Below, piece after piece: positions 10,658 through 22,269 of a DNA stretch of 64,000 nucleotides (its first letter is position 1; the number at the start of each line of letters is the position of its first letter). This stretch comes from Neoceratodus forsteri (Eukaryota; Chordata; Ceratodontiformes; Ceratodontidae), in NCBI GenBank assembly GCA_016271365.2, contig JADMNL010000022.1:221564501-221628500 (forward strand), given 5' to 3'. The position numbers and the translations under genes are program-made. The notes under the pieces are model-generated. The model saw nothing but the letters and a program-made list of their open reading frames with translations, was not told the DNA's origin and did no database searches.

Positions 10658-12340
10658 TGCCAGGAATCTTGGCAGGAATGCCAGTCATGGTATGCCCCTC
10701 CCATAGAGTTAAAATATATACTACAGAGGATTAGAACTTGGACTGCAATGGCTCAGTTGAAGCCATGTGTCTGCCATATTAGAGGAGGGTTGAGGTGCCG
10801 GCAGATAACAGGAGCCATTTGTAAAACTGAAGATAGCAGCACCGGGGCACTGTTTTGACAGAATTCTGCTGATCTAGTTAGGTAATAAGCATTATAACAT
10901 GGGTTGCATGAAGGAGAGTGGTTAATTGGTCTAACGGCATCAGGTGACCATGTATTAAAGTCCCTTTTTAAGCCACAGTTTGGTGACATGCATTTGTTCT
11001 CTCAAAGCAAGCAATGTGATTAAACTAAAAAAAATCATATCCCTACTTACACATGTATTACTGCACACTGACCACACATAGTAAATCAGAACAGACCAGC
11101 AGCCATTTTGTATGAGAAATAAATATTGAGACACCTGCAATGGAAGTAAGTTTCTGCATATGTGGAAAGTGGACAGAAACAAAACAAACTGCATCTTCAA
11201 CATCTGATGCAATGGCATACTATGTGGAAAAGGCATTTGGGGATCTTGCAGAACTCACTTTGCACTACTCATGCCTCTAAACTGATGGAGTCATGTGACA
11301 TGACTAAATTAGGATGTATTTACATATGCATAAGTGGTTGAACACTCAGTATGTCAGCTACCTTTTCCTTGGTATATAGCAGGTAATGCAGATGTCTATA
11401 CTCAATTCTCTGCATAGTTGAAAAGCAGTGTTAGTCTGTTTCCCTGCATTTTGAAAGGTAACAACAGGAAAAATGGTCCCCACTACATAAGTAAATAAGA
11501 CTTTTCTTAGAAACAGAGGTGCTGTAGAATGCTCATTAAGAGTACATCCCTGTGAAAGGTAGGTTCCAAACCATTATAGTCACATAATAATACGCACTTG
11601 TTTTGTGTTAATATCACTATACAGTGTAAAATGCATCAGTTAATGACATGAGTCTGCCCCCTGTTTTTTCAGTGTTCTGAATAGTGCATGCAGTCTTATG
11701 TGTATTCCACTTTCTCCTGTTTTGAACAGTGTAATTCCTGAAGTGTGCAGTGGCCATTATCCATTAAAATGTATATTGCAAATAAGTATTTATTTGTACT
11801 ACAAAGTACAGAAATAGTGTTGCAATAAATCTGCTTCTACTCATTTTGCATCTGGAACTATTTTTTGTCATGGAAGGACACCTAATAAATATTGCCTTTT
11901 CAACTCCAAAAATCACCATTTCTCAGCATTATTTGCCCCCTTCATGCAACCAGCCTCGTGACTCACAACACACCCCAGGTGTGGATTAAATTCATATAAC
12001 CCCATACCCTGTCATGGGGTATTGCTTTCATATTGACAGCAGGGATGTGATGAAGCAGACGCACATTGTGGTGACAAAAACAAGGTACGCTAGTTTGTCC
12101 TTTGCTTGTATAAGCAGCGCATTACTTGATTTTTGTCACAACAGTGTGCCAGTGCTGCTATATTCAGTTTTCAGAAGGTTTCCTGCTGTCTGCCCACACC
12201 TCAACCCTCCTCTAATATGGCAGACATGTGGCTTCAACTGAGCCATTGGAGTCCACCCTCTAGCCCTCTCTAACATATATTTGAACTTTATGTCCCCTTC
12301 CCATCATTAAAATGGCTGGGCTTCCCAGAATCAACTTCCA
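10658..12340. mobile_element. Element with ~210 bp inverted terminal arms and a ~1.26 kb interior
   Basis: Left arm about 10658-10867, right arm about 12127-12340. The left arm contains AATGGCTCAGTTGAAGCCA, CTGCCATATTAGAGGAGGGT and AGATAGCAGCACCGG. The right arm contains the reverse complements (ACCCTCCTCTAATATGGCAG, TGGCTTCAACTGAGCCATT). Similarity is about 80% with small gaps. A further inverted match (GGTTGCATGAAGG, 10903 and around 11940) hints that the arms may once have been longer. The interior has no transposase. The layout fits a foldback or long-TIR DNA element of unknown superfamily. I could not define a target duplication. Confidence 0.7.
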
Positions 12341-12344
12341 GTAT

Positions 12345-13049
12345 GGCGCTTTGAGTTGGTATCAGTGTGTATGACATGGACCTGCCCCCGATATACCTCC
12401 TAAGCAGAGATGTTTTAAATGCAAAGATAACTCTTTAATGGAAAAGTTAATATCTTGAAGCTTGCTTGTAGCTGCTTTTGAACAGAATCTGTATATTTGT
12501 ATATTCAGTATATCAGAAACACTGCTGGCTTTACTGCAGTCTGCTTGAGTGATACATGGCTTGGGAATCTCCTGGCATTGAAATAAAGTGGTGCAGCATG
12601 TCAGATTAACTTGGAGGATTGGTGCCTACAAGACTTGCAGCACTGGTAAAAGAAGTGGAAAAGGACAGAACTGGAAACAAAAGAACGGTACTGTCAGTGC
12701 CACCTGAGTGATGATTGGAGAAGGGGAGAGCCTCATCTTAGAAAACTTGTGCTCCATTTGGTAATAGATGAATTTCCCTTTTTTTATTATTGGGCTCAAA
12801 TCTATCAGAAAAGTGAGAGAGGGTGGCAGTATCAGTGTTGCATAAGTGATGGTTAAATAAGGGGGAGAGCACCAACTTAAATAGCAAGGAGATCTATTCC
12901 ATAGCAACAGAATGAGTCTGTGTCAGTTAAATTTTAAGGTGCTTACTCTCTGACCTACATTAACATTGGATCGAATTGTTGGCCTGGTTAAATTTTATGA
13001 CAGTCGTCACTTGAATATAACCTCCTTTTACATATTACTCTTTTTTTTT
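12345..13049. other. Unassigned non-coding DNA
   Basis: No gene or repeat signature seen. Confidence 0.45.
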
Positions 13050-13059
13050 AAATAACACC

Positions 13060-14540
13060 ATACACAAGGTCAGCCAGAAGGGAAAGGAGAGAAAAATATC
13101 TTGCTGTTGAAGCAGCAGAACAGAAACAAGAAAAACTAAATAAAGAGGCACAAAAGATCCTCAAAGAAACCTCCAAAAGCAAAATTAAACAACAAAAAGT
13201 TAAACTGCAAACTGAACAAGATCTCCTTATTTTTTTCTTGGCAAAATCCCTACTTTGAACATTCAATCCTATAATCTCGCCAAACTGGGGTAAATTCTAA
13301 TCAGCATTTAAATTTTAATTAGCAGGACAACAATGTGGAAAGTGAAAATACTCTAGTAGAAGTAATAAGTCCTACTATTGTTTTAAAGGGTCAGACCTGA
13401 TTGTCAGGAACAAAGTACAAGTAAAGGATTAATGACGATCACTCACACTACTAATTCTGAGAAATCTGAACTACATAATGCTTGCATGGAACAGAAAAGG
13501 GGAGGTGTAACCTGCTAAATGTGAAAAATCATATTCCAAATCAGACAGAAGCAGATTTTTTTATCTGCAGAGTCAGATGCTGAATGTGAAGGAGTAGATT
13601 TTGAAATTAAAACAAACTTAGAAAAAAATTACAAAGGTGCACAAAATGCACAAACCAATATTAAGTGTGAGACTATTCTGAATAATTCCCTCCCCCAGAA
13701 CAAAGTCAGAATGAATCCATTGAAGATAATTTTCAAACATCAATCTGCATGTTGCAAGCTCTCAAGGTCTCTTAGAATGAACCTACCCCGCTTGGGTTAA
13801 TGTTTTACTAGAAGACATTAGCTCTATTAAAGGGGACTTTAATTTTGTTAAACAGAAGGCTGAAGGGGTTGATAAAATCCTATAAGAAATGGAAGAGATT
13901 AAAACATCCATTAACCAGCTGTATAGCTCTGTTTAAGACATCAATATGAGGATGTCCCAGATGGAAGCTAGGATCTCTGAGTCTGAGGATAAGGCCCTTG
14001 TGTGGGAGAGACAACTAACCACACAAGAAAATACAATGGCTGAATTATCAAACAAGTTAACAGACATAGACTTGAAATCTAGAAGGAAGAATTTAAGGTT
14101 GATAGGAATCCTGGAGTCTTGGGAAAATAAACAACAACTAAAACTTGCTGTTTTAGAAATGTTTGGCACCTACTTGACCTAGTGCCCACTGGTCTAAATA
14201 TAGAAAGAGATAGAGTCCATCAGGCCTTTTGAGCCAGACCAGAAGATGGCTTACCACCACACTCAATCATAATAAATTTATTCAGATCAGAAGATAAGAA
14301 CAGAATAATGAGTGCCGTTTATCAAAAGAAATGAGTGATAGTGAGAAGCATCACTATCGCCATTTATCAAGATTCACCACATTAAATTGTCAATGAAAGA
14401 GGAAAATATCATAACTTGAAGAAACTTTTGTGGCAAAAAGGCTTTAAATCATCTGTTTTGCTACCTGCAAAGCTTTGGGTTACAATTAATGACAAACAAC
14501 ATATTTTTTATCTGCAGAACAAGGTGAGAAAGAATTAAGA
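13060..14540 (+). pseudogene. L1 ORF1 pseudogene (coiled coil, RRM-like core, C-terminal domain)
   Basis: The 5' part is Lys/Glu/Gln-rich coiled coil (KYLAVEAAEQKQEKLNKEAQ). A heptad region at 13940-14080 (MSQMEARISESEDKALVWER) leads into the L1 ORF1p signature SRRKNLRLIGILES at about 14080-14120. Then come RDRVHQAF with LPPHSIIINLFRSEDKNRIM near 14210-14310 and a C-terminal FKSSVLLPAKLWVTINDKQ block near 14440-14500. This order matches vertebrate L1 ORF1p, an RNA-binding trimer that packages the L1 RNA. At least six stops or frameshifts interrupt it. Confidence 0.85.
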
Positions 14541-14804
14541 CTGATAATACCAGATTTATTTCTATGAATGTTTTGCTGTATTCTTCATTTTTTTCTTTTC
14601 AGGAGGAAGGGGTCCCTCCCTCATTGCATTAGGTAAATGAAAGAAATCAGTGCCTGGTATACATTGGGGTTTGGATACCATCTGTTGGTTTTAGAGTGGG
14701 ATGGAGAATATGTTTATGTTTAAAATAGGTGAAGAGTTTTTTCACCACTGTGTTAAGCATACTCTGGCCTGAATAAGGATGAAGTATTTAAATACATTTA
14801 GACA

Positions 14805-16702
14805 AGATGGAGTCATTGAAAGAGAACATTAATATCACAATTGCTATGCTAAATGTGAATGGTTTAAACAATTATAAAAAGATAAATAAGGTGTTACAAT
14901 ATGCAAAATTACACCAGATTAGGATTCTTTGTGTACAAGAAACATATTTAATTGATAGTAATATTAAAAAACTGAAAAGATCCTGAGTAGGTCAAATTTG
15001 TCATGCAGCTGAATCTAACTGTAGCTGTGTCATCATGGTTCTAATATCCAAAGATACATATTTTGAATACATTCAGCAAATAAAAGATGTTGATGGGCAA
15101 TATATTCTAGTCAAAGAAGAATTATATGGGGTGGAAATTTGGATTGGGTCAGTATATGTCCCATGTATTCAGTATGAGGATTTTCTATTGAAATTGGAGA
15201 AGGATAATATGGTCCTCAATTGCATGGATACTGTACTGGCAGTGGATTGGAACTCTACTATGGCACCACATCTTGATAAAACTTCTAAACCATTTAATAT
15301 TGATTTCTATTCTGCTTCATCTTTGAGCAATTTTATGCTAAGAAATTAGTTGTTTGACATATGGCGAGATGTAAATCCATTCAAAAAGGAATATACTTTT
15401 AGGTTCAAGCACGTAAAAAAGTGCAGTCATATAGAATTGATTTTAATAAATAAAAATATAGCTACCAGGATGTTCCATCTGGTTATCCATGGTATAATTG
15501 TCTCTGATCATGCAATGATGTCCATTCAAATGATTCCTACATCAGACAGAGTACATACTCTCTTATGGAGATTTGATAATACATTGTTACAGGACCTCAT
15601 CTCTATAACTGTAACAAAACAGACCATAGAGGAGTATTGATTATGTAATAACCTTCCAGAGCTACCCACGGCAATGAAAAGGGACACTTTTAAAGCTCAT
15701 CTAAGTGGAGTCATTATTACATATCAAATCAAAAAAAGAAGAAAAAAAAAAAGAGAATAGACCTGAACAGTTAGAAGAAGAAATTAAAAGATTATAGTTT
15801 AAATTAACAGAACAGGGTTTTGTTAACAAAACTAACATCAAGCTTCAAAAGTGTATTAATAGAAAAAATGAACAACTATTAACACTAGTTGAGAAAGATC
15901 TTTTCAATATTAAAAATAAACTATACCTTTATGGTGATAAAACTGGCAGACTCTTATTGTATGCCCTTGAAAAAGAAAGAAATACAATAACGTACATTAA
16001 AACAGAACAAGGGGAGGTAGTTTATATAGACAAGTTAATATCAGCAGGGTTTATAAAGTTTCTTCATAACATTTTACATTAAAATGTACAAAGACCCCAA
16101 AAAAACAATAATGGAATATTTACAAAGAGCCAAAATACCTAAACTTGAAGTAAATAAGGAACCCTTTTCTATTAATGAAATTAACTTAGCCATCATTTGT
16201 AAAAAAAAAAAAAATTCTACACCCAGCCCAGATGGCTTTACTAGTGAATTTTATACTACTTTAAAAGACCTGCTCATATATTGGTTAAAATTAATGGTAG
16301 ATGAGATCATTTTTTCAGACAAGATACCTGAGTTCATAAATAAGTCCATCATCATACTATTATTGAAGGAAAATAATGATAAAAAGAAGCAAAAAAATTA
16401 CCACCTGATATTTCTTTTAATTATAGACTATAAGATTATTACAAAACTGATTGTAAACCATATTCAGGAATAAATATCTACACACATTCAGTTTCAACAA
16501 AAAGGCTTTATTGAAGCCCGTAATATTTTGAAAGGATTGAAACATGTTCAAGAGATTATTGCTTTATACTTATCTAAAGCACACATGACAAAAGAAAAGG
16601 AAAATGCTTTAGATTTTACCAAAGCTTTTGACTTACTTTCATAAGAATACATCTTCTTATGTCTGAAACAATAGGGATTCCCACTATTAAGAATGTCTAT
16701 AC
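14805..16702 (+). pseudogene. L1 ORF2 pseudogene, endonuclease and first RT blocks
   Basis: APE-type endonuclease at about 14830-15560: NVNGLNNYKKINKVLQYAK, VQETYLIDSN (catalytic Glu kept), GSVYVPC, LAVDWNSTM where GGDFN is expected, HIELILINK and VSDHAMM (SDH kept). A linker follows, with ELPTAMKRDTFKAHLSG and a Lys/Glu-rich coiled segment. RT blocks are at about 16085-16660: SPDGFTSEFY, IIDYKIITKLI, FQQKGFIEARN and LDFTKAFDLLS (first catalytic Asp kept). Frames change several times. The coding continues beyond the inserted LINE at 18887. Confidence 0.88.
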
Positions 16703-18567
16703 AGATTAGATGGAAAGACAGATTATGGAGGAAGTCAAATCGGACACTAACATCTACAGACTGGGAATTGTTTAAAAAAGCAAGAAACAAATGTAAAGGT
16801 TTGATTAAAAAAGCCAGGAAAAGATATTTCAAACAAAAAAATAGAACAAACAAAAAATCCTGCTCATTATTGGAAGTTGATAAAGCAGTTAGAAGGAAAG
16901 TCAAGCCAGGACCTGGACATAGTAATACAGGATAAAGATAGTATAGAGCCAAATGTGAGCCAGATTGCAAGGAATTTAAATCATTATTTTTGCACACTCC
17001 CAGATCTGGATATAATAAGTAAAAAGGAGGCCTTTGTTGCTTCTCCAACTATTTCTGGAAATGATAGTGTGAAAATACCACAGTTCCATTTTAGGGAAAT
17101 CAAGAATAAGGAGGTTAAAAAAACAAATATATAAATTAAACTCACAAAAAGGCATGGGGTTGGATGGGGTGGAAATAAAATTCTTTAAAGATGCTGTTAA
17201 GCAGATAACTCCAACTTTAACCAATTAGTTTAATCTTAGATTGCGGTAGAACACTTATCCAAAATAATTCCTATATTTAAAGGAGGCAATTGAAATACTT
17301 TAACAAACTTCCGACTGATTGCCTTGTTGCCTGTACTATCAAAAGTTTTTGAGGGACTAGTCTAAAATCAGATTCGAGATTTTCTGGAAAAATATAGTCT
17401 GTTGATAGATTGTTAGGCTGAGTTTAGAGTTGGGAGGTTGACAGACTCCTCTTTCGTGGAATTCCTTGACTCACATTCAAATGGACTGGACTAGGGAGAG
17501 TCTGTGGGAGCGGTGTTTGTCGACCTCTCCAAAGCCTTTGATTTGGTGGACTACAGTGTCTTGATGGAGAAGCTCACCTTAGTGGGAATGTCACAATTAG
17601 TTAAAACTTGGTTACTGTCATATCTGATGGAACAAACACAGCAGGTCAGTGTGGGGGATATGTTGTCTGAGAAGGAAAGGACATACAGGGGTGTTCCCCA
17701 GGGCTCGATCCTGGGCCCCCTTATGTTTCTAAGTTATGTAAATCCAATTCCACAAATGATTGTTAAATCACAAATTTTCTTGTATGCCAACGATATGGCT
17801 CTGATTGCTAGAGCAAATACTAAAACAGAATTGCAACATAAGTTGCAATTTGATTTTGATTCCATACAACATTGGCTGTCTACCTCCAAAATGATTTTAA
17901 GTAAGAAAAAACCCAAGTTATGTTGTTTCAAACAAAAAATGCTGTAAAATCATCAAGCCAGGAGATAAACATAATTACATTCACTGGAACTAGACTGCAG
18001 GTAGTGTCCCAATATAAATATCTGGGTGTACTTTTGGATTGTAGTTTAACTTTTGGTAAGCATATAGAGAGTACAGTAAAGAAAGTGAATATTAGATTGG
18101 GGGTTATTAGAAGGAAGACCTCATTCTTAGCAAGAGAAGATGGAAATAGAGTAGTGTTGCAACTTTTAATGCCAATATTGGAATATGAGAATTTAATATA
18201 CCAGCATGCAACAAAGACAACCTTGGAATGCTTAAATAAAGTATATTATAAAATAACTAGGTATGTCTTACAATGCCACATAAATATTCATCATTGCACT
18301 ATATTACAGAATTTAAATTGGGACACATTAGAGATATGGAGAAAGAAAAGTTTGTGGCAGAGGGCATTTATGGCATTTAGAGACGGAAATGGAATGCCAC
18401 ATATACTTATGCCAACAGATAAATATTCTTTGAGGGCAACTCAAAATAGAAGTCTGAAGATTCCATTAGTGAAAAATCAATATAGTCAGATGCAAAGGAG
18501 GTATTATTTACCAAAGATCTGGAATGAACAAAAATCGGATGTTAGAAATGCAAGAAGTTTGGGCTAG
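16703..18567 (+). pseudogene. Reverse transcriptase pseudogene of the inserted Rex1/L2-group LINE
   Basis: Starts in the linker before the RT (WRKSNRTLTSTDWELFKKA, KGLIKKARKRYFKQK). RT blocks: FRLIALLPVLSKVFEGLV near 17310-17360, VFVDLSKAFDLVDYSVL near 17515-17565 (catalytic Asp kept), RGVPQGSILGPLMF near 17690-17730, and LYANDMALIA near 17780-17810, where the YADD box reads AND. The post-RT region at 17920-18567 is one long frame: SQYKYLGVLLDCSLTFGKHI, LLMPILEYENLIYQHATKTT and a C-terminal YYLPKIWNEQKSD. At least one frameshift near 17945 and several stops break it. Confidence 0.87.
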
Positions 18568-18880
18568 TTTGGGAGAAGTTTTATACTAATGCGGAAATTG
18601 AATTGTCAGTGTTTAGGGTCGTAGGAATGTTGAATGAGATTTTATTTAATTATTATCTGTCAGTGTGTGTTTGCTGTTTGTTATTCTTATGTGTTTTCTT
18701 TTTTCAGCCCACTGTATCATGTTTTGTTACATTGTTGTTCATTTTGTTTTGTATGCGATCATGTTAAGATTTTGTACTTTGAAGCCATAATCTACACAGA
18801 ACAATTTTGTAAAAAGGGCTAAACAATCCTAATGATTAACTCTTGTCAAAAAATAAACATTTTTATCTATCTGTATCTAC
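16703..18880 (+). mobile_element. Rex1/L2-group LINE (second family), 5'-truncated, inserted in the L1
   Basis: Flanked by CTATAC at 16697-16702 and 18881-18886, a short possible target duplication. Its 3' end is CAAAAAATAAAC followed by degenerate TATC repeats (18864-18880), typical of L2-like tails. The 2.18 kb body is an RT pseudogene (next entry) plus about 280 bp of 3' UTR. The family differs from the Rex1/L2-group copies at the two window ends, although the post-RT motif is of the same general type. Confidence 0.85.
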
Positions 18881-19049
18881 CTATACTACAAAAGTTATAT
18901 TATTCCCCACTGGCCAAGTTTAGAATAAATTCCTATTTGTTGGAGCCTTTGAGAATATTAAATGGTGTGAGACAAAGATGTCCCTTATCCCCTTTGTTAT
19001 TTATATTATGTTTAGCCCTCTAGTGATTCAAATTAGAAACTATGAAAAT
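18881..19049 (+). pseudogene. L1 ORF2 pseudogene, middle RT segment
   Basis: Resumes the L1 RT after the inserted LINE. It shows PLAKFRINSYLLEPLRI, then GVRQRCPLSPLLFIL and LVIQIRNYENI, which match the RT block before the YADD motif in L1. The frame is cut at about 19050 by a second insertion (SINE plus unknown segment) and resumes at about 20051. Confidence 0.85.
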
Positions 19050-19480
19050 ATATATATTTTTTTTATTTTAGTTTTTGTTGACCGGGTAAGTGCACTAGAC
19101 AAATCCTGCCTATTTTCAGGCACGACCCGGGGGAGGGGGATACAGATGAATGCCAACTGACCTTGAACCAGATAAAGCTGTTGGTGGTATTTTTAGTGAA
19201 TGAGGAAATTTGGCCAGGACACCGGAAATCCCCTACTCTTTCGATAAGTGTCATGGGATCTTTAACATCCACCTGAACTACCACCAATCCAGGCAGATGG
19301 GACCTTGGTTTAACGTCTCATCCGAAAGACGGCACCTCAGAAGTGTAGCACCCCTCCCATGCTGCACTACAGTGTCAGTACTGGGATATTAACCCAAGTG
19401 CCAGATGTGGGAACTGAACCCACAGCCCTCTGATCTCCCGGCCTCAGAGGCGAGTGTGCTACCTACTGAGCCACTGACAC
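19050..19480 (-). mobile_element. Long tRNA-headed SINE (full length), in the L1
   Basis: Minus orientation. The 5' head (19400-19480) contains a box A-like TGGCTCAGTAGGTAGCAC and box B GGGTTCAGTTCCCAC, so the head is tRNA-derived with an internal pol III promoter. The body holds a strongly conserved block (GTCTTTCGGATGAGACGTTA, then ATCCCATGACACTTATCG and AGAGTAGGGGATTTCC), followed by TGTCCTGGCCAAATTT and a 3' tail with TTACCCGGTCAACAAAA. It is about 430 bp long. The body wording resembles conserved central domains of SINE superfamilies widespread in fish and other animals (MetaSINE-like, from memory). This copy has an uninterrupted Tx1-like target at about 19226-19240. Confidence 0.85.
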
Positions 19481-20050
19481 TAATAGGGTTCCTACTAGTT
19501 CAGGAGGCATGGGGCCATACCGCCATATGCCAAAACTGTGCAGCTGAAAATGCCACAGTGAAACAGCATGGCACAAAAACAGTTGGGCAAAACAACAACC
19601 TGTTCCACACACCATGCCCATTGCAAGCAATGGGTCTATGTGTTTTATTGGTAACCCCTACACCCCCTGGAACTTAAATAACAAACTCTGGGGGGTAAAC
19701 TTTGGGGACTGGGGAGAAACTCGGAGGGGGGACATTTTATTTAAAAAAAAACATGCTGACAAAAGTTGCAGCAGGGGAGACCTGGTGGGGAACCAAACCA
19801 TGATCCCAGGTCTCCTAACTGTGCCACGTGCTGGTGCCCTAACCACTCCACCACAGAAGCGGTCTGACCAGGTACAGCAGCACAACCTTCTTGAGCCCTT
19901 CTTCTACTTTGCAGTCTGCAACAGGTGTAGTGGGAATTCCATATGCTGCTATACCCCTGTCGCTCTGAATGTTTTCGCTCTTTGTACTTGACGGGTTTTG
20001 TAGTGCTGTAATTGTGGTACTATATTCACCCAGTACCAGTTCAGGACACA
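19481..20050 (-). mobile_element. Second insert in the L1, containing a tRNA-like SINE head
   Basis: L1 coding resumes only at about 20051, so 19481-20050 is foreign. On the minus strand 19858-19785 reads GTGGTGGAGTGGTTAGGGCA (box A-like) and TTTGGTTCCCCACC (box B-like), as in tRNA-derived SINEs. An 18 bp near-palindrome CCCATTGCAAGCAATGGG lies at 19617-19634. Outer limits and family are unknown. It may have arrived with the neighbouring SINE or separately. Confidence 0.55.
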
Positions 20051-21230
20051 CTAAATTGAATGTATATTCTGATAATATGATGTTGATATTAAAAAATCCT
20101 CAAGTGTTGTGGCCTGCAAGTTTGACTGAAATAGAAGTCTTCGCAACCATTTCTGGTTTTGAACTGAATCAATCTAAATTGCTGATCCTGTCAATTACAC
20201 CTTGAAGTATGGGCACAACATGAATTATTTATCCCATTAAGATTATACAGAATATGAAATATCTCTGTATAATTCTTATGGGAGACATGCAGGACATTAT
20301 AACACTAAACACTAATGAGATTTACACACAAACCAAGAAGTTATTGGAGGGGTGAGAAAATGTATCCTTTTCCCTAATGGGAAAAATAGAAACCCTGAAA
20401 ATGTCCATTCTGCCTCACTTGATGTACTTGTACCAACTGTGCAGTGGGTGTTCCCTGAAAAATGGTTCTCTCAGGTTAAGCGTATCTTCGTAAAATGTTT
20501 ACGATGAAGTGCTGCCCCCTACACACGCACACACACACACACATATCATGGTGTAAATTATTAACTGCTAGAAGCCAAGGAGGTATGGGTTGTTCAGACC
20601 CTTTCATTTATTATAGAGCAAATAAAATTAAGACTGCATTTAGATGGTCAGATAAATGCAGTTATGGCATCGACAACCAGGGCATATACAGTATAGTTCT
20701 TTGGTATAATGGCTTCATTATAAACAAGACCCAAATCAAGAGATTATACCATTACACAAACATTTTTTGCAAACTACTGATATCATAATTAAAGGTGTAG
20801 CAAAAGTCTGTAAGACTTGGACTATCAGTATAAAGTCCCAAAACGTATTATCGCACTCTAATGTTTTGGCTAGTTTGCATCCATATAAGTCAGTAACTCA
20901 ATATAAACAGTGGAAAATGCCCTTATTGATGCCAATATTTATTAACTGGCTGAATCTTAATTTTTGAAGGGAATATTATACCTTTAAATAAATTGAAAGA
21001 ATATTCTTCAGTAGCTAAACTGAGAAATAATTGGTATTTATATTCAATATTTAACATCTAAATTTATTGAATTGAAAAAAAAGGGAAAGTTTAATATAAT
21101 GTGACTCTGATGTCTATTTGAACAGCAATTTGAATAAAAATGCCAGTAACGTAGCCCAAATTTATTAACAGTTACTAAATTTGGAGAATACTCAATTCAC
21201 ATGTAAAATGTTGAATACTAAAGAAACAAG
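20051..21230 (+). pseudogene. L1 ORF2 pseudogene, YADD block and thumb/C-terminal part
   Basis: Begins LNVYSDNMMLILKNP, the L1 YADD box with ADD changed to SDN, which would abolish RT activity. It continues EIEVFATISGFELNQSKLLI, NMKYLCIILMGDM, then FSLMGKIETLKMSILPHLM. After an (AC)n run at 20520-20543 comes a KLLTARSQGGMGCSDPFIYY block (the usual GGLGLPN region). From about 20960 the similarity is weak (VAQIYQQLL-like), and the end near 21230 is approximate. The extreme C-terminus and 3' UTR are not present here. Confidence 0.82.
20520..20543. repeat. (AC)n microsatellite inside L1
   Basis: ACACAC run with one G interruption. It lies within the decayed L1 ORF2. Confidence 0.9.
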
Positions 21231-22049
21231 CATTTGTCAATGCCAAATATTTGCTTGCTGGTTTTGACATTGTTAGTGCAAATGAGTATAGAGTTATTTA
21301 AATGTAAGTACTTATGTAGCCCTATCAGAAATAATGACAAATTGTCCTGCATTTCTGTTTCCTCTTAAAAGTATAATATTTTAATGCATCTTGCAAAAGG
21401 TAGTATGACAGGGAGCAGGCAGCTGTTTAATTACAGGAAATCCAACTACTTGCAAAATGGACTGTGTGTACTGCAGCACAATTGTTAATGGAGATTTGCT
21501 GTGATTGCATCCTGTCCCTGGGTTGGGGAAAGGGGAAGGGGCTCAGGAAAAGACAAATATCATGGCTAGAGCATGAAAAAGAAGCAGAACAATGAAATTT
21601 TCTCCAGCACTGATAAATCCAGTATGCTTTATGAGAAGCTTGGTTTCTGACTGAAATAATATGTTACACTAAATATCAAAAGCTGCAAGAAGATTGGTAA
21701 GTATGTTACAATGTTGCACATTGTTTCTGTAAGGAACTGATAAAAGGTAAACAGATTGTGTAGCAACAAAGTTGCAACTGCTGGTAATAGTGTAGCACAA
21801 TCTTTATATAACAATAAAGGACAGTCACATTTTTTTTAAGTACCGACTGTGATGTGCTACACTATCTCTGCAAAAAGCTATCATGGATTCCTGTTGTGTT
21901 TTCAGATTTCTTTCTCTTACTTGTGTTGCATCCAGAGCAATAAAACAAGCAAGTAAAGCAAGTGTGCTTGTTTTATTATTTATCAAACAAATTGTAATTG
22001 CTGCAAGTCTTCCTGATTTATCAAATAGTATGCTGTGCTAAAGCATTAG
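21231..22049. other. Unassigned DNA with a short perfect hairpin
   Basis: No gene seen. A perfect 12 bp stem AATAAAACAAGC / GCTTGTTTTATT with a 16 nt loop lies at about 21940-21979. Confidence 0.5.
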
Positions 22050-22269
22050 TCTGGCTAACTATGTGTGTAAATGGTGAAGAACAGGCTGAAATACATTGAA
22101 ACACATTGTATGGTGCCTATCTTAACTTACATGATCCAGACACAGGGCAATGAACTGCAGAACTGACTGCGTATCCTCACATCTGTGAGTGTTCACTACT
22201 ATAATGCATTCAAGTTGTGATGGGTATGGTGGATGGGGGGGTTGAGGGTAAGGAATGGCATGTGCAGAG

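Larger units (their letters stand above)
13050..16702 (+). mobile_element. L1 LINE, 5' portion (ORF1, endonuclease, N-terminal RT)
   Basis: An L1 with two recognisable ORF remnants that continues, after an inserted LINE, at 18881-19050 and again at 20051-21230. The start is approximate, set by the first coiled-coil coding near 13060. The whole element is old: every ORF carries multiple stops and frameshifts. The insertion at 16703 is precise, since joining 16702 to 18887 restores an L1-like RT frame (KNVYTTKVILF). Confidence 0.88.
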
